64,000 bases of DNA, taken from contig JAGWRX010000106.1 in NCBI GenBank assembly GCA_028876395.1, positions 1 to 64,000 on the forward strand. The letters are read 5' to 3'. Positions 39,131-46,826 of the stretch are shown here, piece after piece (the first letter of the stretch is position 1; every line of letters begins with the position of its first letter). The position numbers and the translations under genes are program-made. Under the pieces are notes generated by a model. It was not told where the DNA came from. It did not search any database and saw nothing but the letters and a program-made list of their open reading frames with translations. This DNA comes from Acidobacteriota bacterium (GTDB lineage Bacteria > Acidobacteriota > Terriglobia > Terriglobales > Acidobacteriaceae).

Positions 39131-40273
39131 CTAGCTGCCCCAGACTTCGCGGGCGGTCTCCACAACGAGCTGCAGCTTTGCCCACTGGTCAGCCTCGGTC
39201 AGGGCATTGCCTTCCATGGTGGAAGCAAAGCCGCATTGCGGGCTTAGCGCCAACTGCTCAAGCGGAAGCAGCCTGGCGGCCTCATCGATGCGGCGCAGGA
39301 GATCCTGTTTGCGTTCCAGCTCCGCGCGCTTGCTGCTCACCAGCCCCAGCACAACAGTCTTGCCTTTGGGAACCAGCTTCAACGGTTCAAAGCTGCCCGA
39401 CCGCTCATCGTCGTACTCCAGCAGAAAGCGATCCACGGCAAGCTCGTGAAACAGGCGTTCGGCAATTGCCTCATAGCCGCCTTCCGCGTACCAGTGGCTG
39501 CGATTGTTTCCCCGGCACAGATGAATGGCGAGAGTGACGCCCGGCTGGCGCGCCGCGGCAAAGCAGGCATTGTCCGCGCGCAGCGAGGCGGTCAACATGG
39601 CGTCCGTGTCCACGCGCAGTTCCGTCCGCATCCACTTGCACCACTTTGAATCGAGGAAATAGCTGTAGCGAGGCGCGTCGATCTGAAGATAGGAGACGCC
39701 GCTGCCCGCAAGAATCTTCAGATCCTCGGTCATGATTGCAGTAATCGCTTCGAGCAGGGCGAATGGATCACGGTAGACTGCGTCTGTTACGCCATATTTG
39801 AACGAGATTGCAGGGAACTGCGTCGCGCTGGGCAGGGTCATCTTGATGGGCCCCGGAGCGTGCTGGCGCAGGTAGGGCAGCTCGTGGCCGGTGAGCGGTT
39901 GCCGCTGCTTCAGCCGCGCGTTCACGATTCCCGTAATGCTGCTTACAGTGGCGGGCTTTTGCGGCGCGGTCTTCGGGGCCTCGTCCCAATTGCGAGGCAC
40001 GGCGTCGCCCAGGTCGAATCCCTCCACCGCGTCGGTAAAGTCGCTCATGAAGTTGCTGCGGCGCAGCTCGCCATCGGTGAAGATGCCCAGGCCGATTTCC
40101 TTTTGCTTTGCAAGCACACGCTCGATATGGCGGTCCTCGAGAGCGCGAAGCTGGTCAGCGGGCAGATGCGTGCGGCGCGCTTCCAGCAGTTCAGCCGGGC
40201 GCAGAAGACTGCCGACATGGTCGGCGCGATACTGGTTTGAAATTTGCGGGGAATCAGGTGGAAGGGAAGTCAT
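39131..40273 (-). CDS. Cobalamin-independent methionine synthase (MetE C-terminal domain)-like protein
   Basis: RADHVGSLLRPAELLEAR, EIGLGIFTDGELRRSNFMSDF, YLQIDAPRYSYFLD, LAIHLCRGNNRSHWYAEGGYE, LALSPQCGFASTMEGNALTE. Confidence 0.88.
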   Translation of the reverse strand: MTSLPPDSPQISNQYRADHVGSLLRPAELLEARRTHLPADQLRALEDRHIERVLAKQKEIGLGIFTDGELRRSNFMSDFTDAVEGFDLGDAVPRNWDEAPKTAPQKPATVSSITGIVNARLKQRQPLTGHELPYLRQHAPGPIKMTLPSATQFPAISFKYGVTDAVYRDPFALLEAITAIMTEDLKILAGSGVSYLQIDAPRYSYFLDSKWCKWMRTELRVDTDAMLTASLRADNACFAAARQPGVTLAIHLCRGNNRSHWYAEGGYEAIAERLFHELAVDRFLLEYDDERSGSFEPLKLVPKGKTVVLGLVSSKRAELERKQDLLRRIDEAARLLPLEQLALSPQCGFASTMEGNALTEADQWAKLQLVVETAREVWGS

Positions 40274-40462
40274 TTTTGGTTTACCTTGTTGCCGGGCAAG
40301 AATACATTCAGCAGCGAAATGATGGCAATCGCCATCTCTGCGCGGAGTGTGATGTGATGAGGACGGACGAAGCCGCTTCTTGCCCTGACGGCGGAGCGTA
40401 GTCTGGATCTGGGAAGACGCAGCAGTTGAAGCACTGAAGCTGCGTCGATCAAGGAGAAACGC

Positions 40463-41455
40463 ATGCGTGCATTGGTTTACACCGCGCCGCGACAACTGGT
40501 GATGGAAGATTGGCCGCGACCGGTGCCCGCCGAGGGAGAGATCGAGATCGCCGTAGCCGCCGCGGGCATCTGCGGCTCGGATATGTCGGGATTCCTGGGC
40601 CACAGCCGGCGGCGGATTCCGCCGATGGTGATGGGGCACGAACTGGTTGGCCGCACGACGGACGGCAGGCGCGTGGTGGCGAATCCTCTTATCAATTGCG
40701 GCCGCTGCACGGCCTGCCTGAGCGGGGCGCAGAATCTTTGCTCCGGTTGGCGGCTGCTGGGCATGGATCGCACCGCCGGATGCTATGCGGAGTTTGTTGC
40801 GCTTCCTGCGACGCAGGTGTATGAGATTCCCGAAGACATGAGCGATGAGCGCGCGGTGATGACCGAGCCGTTGGCCAACATTGTGCACCTGTTCCGCATA
40901 GCGGCTCCGCTGCCGTTTTTCCGCATGGGAATTGTGGGCGGAGGCACCATGGGGTCGCTGGCGCTGCTGACGGCGCTGCGACTCGGCGTGCGCGAGGTGC
41001 TGGTTCAGGATGTGAGCGATGTGCGCCTGGCGGTTTCGCGCAGGATGGGCGCGACGCTGGCGGCGAATGTCTCCACCGAGGAGGGCCGCGAGGAAGCGCG
41101 CCGCTTCGCGGGCCATGGGCTTGACCTGGTGCTGGATGCCTCGGGCACGGCCGCCGCGCGGCAGGCAGCTTTCGACCTGTGCCGGCCCGGCGGGCTTGTG
41201 GTGCTGCTGGGCATGAGCAACGAACGCAGCGAGATTGACTTTGTCACCAGCATTCGCAAGGAGCACCGCGTGGCCATGTCGTTTGCCTATACGCCGGTGG
41301 ATTTCGAGCGTTCGCTGGCGTTGCTGCGCGCGGGCGAAATCGACCTGACCCCCTGGACGCGGGAGATGCCGCTGGAAGAGGGCCAGCAGGCCTTTGACCG
41401 CATGACCATGGCGCCCGGCGACACGCTGAAGATGCTGCTCCGCGTGACCGGATAA
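40463..41455 (+). CDS. Zinc-dependent medium-chain alcohol/sorbitol-type dehydrogenase
   Basis: AAAGICGSDMSGFLG, PPMVMGHELVG, NPLINCGRCTACLSGAQNLC, GIVGGGTMGSLALLTALRLG. Confidence 0.9.
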   Translation: MRALVYTAPRQLVMEDWPRPVPAEGEIEIAVAAAGICGSDMSGFLGHSRRRIPPMVMGHELVGRTTDGRRVVANPLINCGRCTACLSGAQNLCSGWRLLGMDRTAGCYAEFVALPATQVYEIPEDMSDERAVMTEPLANIVHLFRIAAPLPFFRMGIVGGGTMGSLALLTALRLGVREVLVQDVSDVRLAVSRRMGATLAANVSTEEGREEARRFAGHGLDLVLDASGTAAARQAAFDLCRPGGLVVLLGMSNERSEIDFVTSIRKEHRVAMSFAYTPVDFERSLALLRAGEIDLTPWTREMPLEEGQQAFDRMTMAPGDTLKMLLRVTG

Positions 41456-41481
41456 GCAGAGTACATCCATTCACTCAACGG

Positions 41482-41514
41482 CAGCTTCCGCGGGCCTTCG
41501 ACCCGCAGAAGCTG
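41482..41514. terminator. Putative bidirectional terminator hairpin between convergent genes
   Basis: CAGCTTCCGCGGG / CCCGCAGAAGCTG, 13-bp stem with one G:U/mismatch, 7-nt loop; lies between convergent stops. Confidence 0.5.
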
Positions 41515-41534
41515 GCCGCTTTCGCTGTGTCTGC

Positions 41535-44501
41535 TTATCGACTCACGCGATGCAGGATCAGGGGAATGGTCGCCGGCATGCGTCTGAAGGCGCCAAACGA
41601 GGGATCCGAACCGTCCGGCGGTGGACCGACGGCGGGCCGGTTTGCCGCCTCTGGCGCAGGCGTGGGAAGCGTAAAGCCGATGTGGACAGATCGCTCTAAT
41701 TCAATCCGATCTCCATTGAGAGTGCCGGTAAAGGAATTTGTTCCAGCCTTGAAGGAGATACGATTGCCCTGAATCGATCCCTCCTCCACAGGATACGGAA
41801 CATCCGCGCCGCCGAAGAAACCTACGTTGCCGCCTTCCGCGGTTCCTGTCAGCTTGCCTCCGTCCTGCTGCAACGCGAACAGCATCGATCCGCCGCCGAT
41901 GAAGGCAAGCAGCGGGGACTCATCGCCGGTCGGGACCGGTCTCCAGAGCCCGGTGACGCCTTGACCCTTTGGCACCTCGCGCTGCCACTCCGCCACCTGC
42001 GGGCGAAGCGGCACGGAATTGGCCGCAACGGTTACGCGCGCCGACGCGAGGTCGGGCGAGGTTGCTTCCACAGTGATGCTGCCTGCTTTTTTGGTGCTTT
42101 GCACCAATGCCATGCAGTATCCGGAAAATGCCTTCCGCGCGTCGCCTTTGTCGGAATCGTGATCGGTGGGGTCGCCGTTCCCCACGCCGATGAGCGCGCC
42201 TTCGCCTGTGACCTTGAATGTGACGAGATTGTCGGTGATGGGCACGACGCGGCCCTGCGCATCGCGCACCTCAACGGCAAACATGGCCACATCCTCGCCG
42301 TCGGCAGAAAGGGCATGGCGATCGGATGACATGACCAGCCGGGCAGCTTTGCCGGTTGTTTCGCGCTTGTCGGTCATCACCTGTTTGCCGTCCTTGTAGC
42401 CGCGCGCCTCAATCGTGCCGGGCGCATACGTCACGTTCCACGCCAGGTGGGAGTTCTTCTTCATCGGCTTTCGCCCCATACTTTTGCCGTTGTGCAGAAG
42501 CTCGACTTCATCGAGGTTGGAATGAACCCAGACGGCGATCTGCTTGCCTTCCATGCCGGGCCAGTTCCAGTGCGGAAAGACGTGCAGGACTGGCTGGGAT
42601 GTCCACCAGGACTGGTAGTAGTAGAAGGAATCCTTCGGAAAACCGCAGGTATCGATGATTCCATACTGCGAACTGATGTTGGGCCACTGATAAGGCGAGG
42701 GCTCGCCGCGGTAGTCGAACCCGGTCCACACGAAGCCGCCCGCGAGCCATGGCTGCGCATCGCAGAAGCTCCACCAGCCTTCTGCCGAGGCGCGGCCGGT
42801 GGTGGTGTAGGGGTCATAGGAACCCACGAAGCCCTTTGCGGGGTCGGTGACGTAAATGCCGCGCGTGCCTACGGCGCTGACGGTCTCAGTGCCGACAACA
42901 GGTTTTTCGGGATGGGCTTTGTGGTAGGCCGCGGCGCCCGGGTCCATGTAGTTGTAGCCGACCACGTCGCACACGGCCAGGCCGCCGGTTCCAATTGCCC
43001 GCGTGGGAGCAATGGATACGGGCCGCGAGCCGTCGAGCCTGTTGGCAAGCTCCTTCATCGCAGTCAGAATCAGCACGCCTCTCTCCGTGTTTGCCTGACC
43101 CTCTTCATTGCCCATGGACCACATGAAGACGCTCGGACGATTGCGATCGCGCCGCACCAGGTCTCCGAATTGTTGCAGGCCCTCAGGGTTCGACGACATC
43201 ATGCGCGTCTCATCGAAAACCAGCATGCCAAGCTCGTCGCAGGCATCGAGCATCTCCGGCGTGGGCGGATTATGCGATGTGCGATAGGAGTTACAGCCCA
43301 TCTCTTTGAGCTTCCGGATGCGGTAGTACTGCACGGCGTCCGGCAGTGCCGCGCCGAGGCCGGCGTGGTCCTGGTGATTGCAGGTTCCCTTCAATTTGAC
43401 GGGCCTGTCATTGAGAAAGAAACCCTTCTCCGCGTCGAAGCGGATGGAGCGAATGCCGAAGCGCGTCTCATAGCGATCGACAACCTCGCCGCCCGCCTGC
43501 ACCTCTGTGACCAGCTTGTAGAGATTGCGCTTTTCGAGAGACCACAACTGCGGCCGCTTGACGACTGCCTGTTGCTCGCAGGTCTTCTCCGCTCCCTTTG
43601 CGATTGACATAGCGTCTGTGGAGACTTTCGCCACAGGATTGCCGCCGGGGTCGAGAATGGTGGAGACAATGCGTGCGTTCTGCGCACTGAGGCCGTGGTT
43701 ATTCACCTCGGTGCGAATGGAGAGCGCGGCCTCGCCGGAGCGGACCTGGGCATTCACGAAGGTGCCCCACTTCTTCACATGAACCGGGTGCGTTTTTACC
43801 AGCCAGACGTGGCGATAGAGGCCCGCGCCCTCATAGAACCAGCCATCGCTCAGCGTGGCATCGACGCGCACCAGCAAAACGTTTCTGCCGCCCGGGTTGG
43901 CAAAGTCCGTTACATCGAAGCTGAACGGGTCGTATCCTCCGCTGTGCTGGCCGATGTAGAAGCCATTGAAGACCACCATCGTCTCCCGATAGCTGCCGTC
44001 GAACTCGAGGGTAATGCGCTTGCCCGCGTCGGCGGCGGGCATGTCGAAGACGCGGCGATACCAGCCGATGCTGGTGTCCGGGTAGTCGCGCCCCAGCGGG
44101 TAGAAGCCCTTGCTGGCGAGCGCGGGATCGTTCTTGAACGGCAGTTCCACAGCCCAGTCGTGCGGCAGATTCACTCTCTTCCAGTCGCTGTCATCGAATG
44201 CAATTGTGCAGGCGGGAAGGAAGTTTCCCGTCTTCTGGAAATTGCCGGTTCTTCCACTTCCAAATCCAAAATCCTTGGTGGGGTCGTCTGCATTGCCAAA
44301 GTGAAAGCGCCAGCCGAAATCCAGCCGCATGCGCTCGCGCCCCGCGCCGGGCGAAGGGGACTCGCGCGGCACCTCGGCTTGAAGCGGCTCCTCTGCAACG
44401 GCTTCGATTGCTGCGCCTATGGGACCGATGCCCTGTGCCGCAACAGCAGCGGGGGCCAGCAGGCTGGTTTTCAAAAGATCACGACGTGAAAAGCTTTTCA
44501 T
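41535..44501 (-). CDS. GH2 beta-galactosidase, Tat-type leader, C-terminal beta-rich extension
   Basis: SRRDLLKTSLLAPAAVAAQG; LNGFYIGQHSGGYDPFSFDVTDF-type, CNHQDHAGLGAALPDAVQYYRIRKLKEMGCNSYRTSHNPPTPEMLDACDELGMLVFDE, FMWSMGNEEGQ, GFVWTGFDYRGEPSPYQWP; start with GGAGGAAAAA upstream. Confidence 0.93.
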   Translation of the reverse strand: MKSFSRRDLLKTSLLAPAAVAAQGIGPIGAAIEAVAEEPLQAEVPRESPSPGAGRERMRLDFGWRFHFGNADDPTKDFGFGSGRTGNFQKTGNFLPACTIAFDDSDWKRVNLPHDWAVELPFKNDPALASKGFYPLGRDYPDTSIGWYRRVFDMPAADAGKRITLEFDGSYRETMVVFNGFYIGQHSGGYDPFSFDVTDFANPGGRNVLLVRVDATLSDGWFYEGAGLYRHVWLVKTHPVHVKKWGTFVNAQVRSGEAALSIRTEVNNHGLSAQNARIVSTILDPGGNPVAKVSTDAMSIAKGAEKTCEQQAVVKRPQLWSLEKRNLYKLVTEVQAGGEVVDRYETRFGIRSIRFDAEKGFFLNDRPVKLKGTCNHQDHAGLGAALPDAVQYYRIRKLKEMGCNSYRTSHNPPTPEMLDACDELGMLVFDETRMMSSNPEGLQQFGDLVRRDRNRPSVFMWSMGNEEGQANTERGVLILTAMKELANRLDGSRPVSIAPTRAIGTGGLAVCDVVGYNYMDPGAAAYHKAHPEKPVVGTETVSAVGTRGIYVTDPAKGFVGSYDPYTTTGRASAEGWWSFCDAQPWLAGGFVWTGFDYRGEPSPYQWPNISSQYGIIDTCGFPKDSFYYYQSWWTSQPVLHVFPHWNWPGMEGKQIAVWVHSNLDEVELLHNGKSMGRKPMKKNSHLAWNVTYAPGTIEARGYKDGKQVMTDKRETTGKAARLVMSSDRHALSADGEDVAMFAVEVRDAQGRVVPITDNLVTFKVTGEGALIGVGNGDPTDHDSDKGDARKAFSGYCMALVQSTKKAGSITVEATSPDLASARVTVAANSVPLRPQVAEWQREVPKGQGVTGLWRPVPTGDESPLLAFIGGGSMLFALQQDGGKLTGTAEGGNVGFFGGADVPYPVEEGSIQGNRISFKAGTNSFTGTLNGDRIELERSVHIGFTLPTPAPEAANRPAVGPPPDGSDPSFGAFRRMPATIPLILHRVSR

Positions 44502-44742
44502 TTTTCCTCCGGCAATCAAACTGGCGAGCTGAATCCGTCGCCTGTGACTATGACACAGCACTTTCAGGTGGCTTTTTAGAGCGACAGCAGTATACGCCCT
44601 GGCAACTGGTCTGCAATATAGCCTTTTCACTCGTGCTGAAGATGTTGCGCACGCGCAGGTGTTCCACCAGCAACGGCATCCAGTATGATGGCTGCCGATG
44701 AAAGACTCCAGCCATGAAGGCGGAACGGACGAGGAAGAATCC

Positions 44743-46113
44743 ATGCGCAGCAATTGGACCAGGCGGAAGTTTCTCGGTGGAGCGGCGGGGTCGGTAGCCG
44801 CGCTGGCGCTTGCAGAGTCGGCGCGGAGCTTGCCCGTTCTGGCTTCTCCCGCCAATTCTCTGCGCGGCCGGTTCCTGACGCATGTTTCCGTGGTGCGCGT
44901 GAACCAGATCGAGGTAACCCCCAGCCGCTCGATTGGCGCCGACGAGGCCGCCGATAACCGTCCCGACCGCATCCGCTCGCGGAGAGAGGCTTTTGCGCGC
45001 GGCTGCCCGGACGGCCGGATGACCTGGGCAATCAGCTGGCTGGCGCTCCACGACACCCGCAAGGAGTACCAGGAGGCACGGCGACTGCTTGCCCAATACC
45101 ACGACCGTTACGGCGATGAAATCACCTTCATCCCCGGCGGCTATTTCGCGCCTATGTACGACACGCGCGGGCACATCCAGCAGACCATTCACAAGGCGCT
45201 GGAAATGATTTCAACGATGGCCGGCAATCACTATCGCCCGCAATGCATTGTCGCGGGCTTTCTGGACGCGGAAAACCAGCGCCTTCTGGCTGCGGAGGAA
45301 GGCATTCATGTGTGCCAGGGGGAGATCTGGAGCCAGTACGGAATCGATAACGGCGACGGCGATGGAGGCATCTGCTATCCCTATTACCCCAGCCGCGAGC
45401 ACTATCTGAAGCCTGCACAGGGCAAAGGCGACATGATTGACTGCGTGTGCCTGGATGGCTGGACATGCGACTTTCTGGCAGCGCGGCGTAACGGATTCCA
45501 GGGTGGCTTCAACAGCAGGCTCGGTGTGGGGCCGATCGAGACAGTGGGCAACCTAGGCACGGTGGCCGGACGCAGGGAGATGATGGATACCACCGCGATG
45601 CACTTTGACCGCGGACACGCTCTGAACGGCTTTGGCTGGGTGACTGCGATCTGGGAGGTTTCCATCGGCCATGATGAGGATCTGACGTACTGGCTGCAGG
45701 CCGTGCGCGACAGGTGGCCGGATACGCGCGTCATGACGGAGGGCGCTTTTGGCATGGAGTGGCGCAAGCATAACCCGACAAATGCATCGCTCAACTACCG
45801 CTTTGATGCGAAAGGCACTGGGGCGCCGGGTTCGGAAAAGAACCTGGAGATCGAGTGGTTCATGAATCGCGAGTTTCGCCTGGCGCTGTTGCATGACTGG
45901 ACCAGGGACAGTCCCTGGATGGCCATTGACTTCACGCGCTACGACTTGAAAGCGGAAGAGCCGCGCGGGTTGCAGCGTGAGTGGAGCCTGATGAACGTGC
46001 TGAACCAGAAGGGTACGCGTCCCGAGGACAAGCCGGTCCGGCTGAGCCAGCTCAGCTCTGAAAATCAGCGCCGCATCTACGCGCGGTATCCGGAGTTGAA
46101 GAACCTGGCATAG
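44743..46113 (+). CDS. Tat-leader protein, DUF3863-like (possible carbohydrate-active enzyme)
   Basis: WTRRKFLGGAAGSVAALALAESA leader; HVSVVRVNQIEVTPSRSIGADEAADNRPDRI, DEITFIPGGYFAPMYDTRGHIQQTIHKALEMIS; family named from memory. Confidence 0.7.
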   Translation: MRSNWTRRKFLGGAAGSVAALALAESARSLPVLASPANSLRGRFLTHVSVVRVNQIEVTPSRSIGADEAADNRPDRIRSRREAFARGCPDGRMTWAISWLALHDTRKEYQEARRLLAQYHDRYGDEITFIPGGYFAPMYDTRGHIQQTIHKALEMISTMAGNHYRPQCIVAGFLDAENQRLLAAEEGIHVCQGEIWSQYGIDNGDGDGGICYPYYPSREHYLKPAQGKGDMIDCVCLDGWTCDFLAARRNGFQGGFNSRLGVGPIETVGNLGTVAGRREMMDTTAMHFDRGHALNGFGWVTAIWEVSIGHDEDLTYWLQAVRDRWPDTRVMTEGAFGMEWRKHNPTNASLNYRFDAKGTGAPGSEKNLEIEWFMNREFRLALLHDWTRDSPWMAIDFTRYDLKAEEPRGLQREWSLMNVLNQKGTRPEDKPVRLSQLSSENQRRIYARYPELKNLA

Positions 46114-46159
46114 GGCGAGCCCAGGCGCTGGCCTCCAATCGCTGAAGGAATGTATTCGC

Positions 46160-46235
<76 letters not shown>

Positions 46236-46826
46236 AAGCTGTCAACATCTCATGATATATGTATGGTTTACGACTATGCTGATTCTTGGTTGCGAATGGC
46301 TTCCTTTGCCTGGTACCGGTTCTGACGCCGGTTGTTTCTCGCAATTCATTGGCCTGGAGACAATCAACTTCAGATGATCTGATTCCGCTTTGAAGCGAAT
46401 CTCACGGTCCACCAACGAGTATATCGGCAATTCCTCAACTTCAGGACCAAGGCATAAATCGGGTTGTGCCCTCATTGGCCCTTTCGGGAGCTGCTGGATA
46501 TTCGCCATTGTCTTTGGAATCGCCGCATTGAACCCATTCCCCTCCAAGCAAGGGCACGGGAATTTGCTGGCTGGGTTTTCCAAAGAAGTGCCATTCGCGC
46601 TTGAATCTGGATATCCACCGACCTCCAAAGACGTCGTAGAACTCACCAGCTGCGTTACGGCGGAGCTGTGGCGGTTTTCATGACGGCGGCCTGAGCCGGT
46701 GGAGTTTGCCTTGTTGTCTTACCGTCGTGGATTTTTGAGGTCTCTATCGAGGACTGCAATGGGATTGATTCCGGAGGATGTGTTGAGCCCGGCGCGCCGC
46801 GTGTGAAGCGCGCAGGGTTTGCGGGT

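Noticed and set aside
40274-40462. Possible riboswitch (SAM or cobalamin) upstream of the MetE-like gene
   Set aside because: No conserved riboswitch core or terminator hairpin could be identified in the 190-bp divergent gap.
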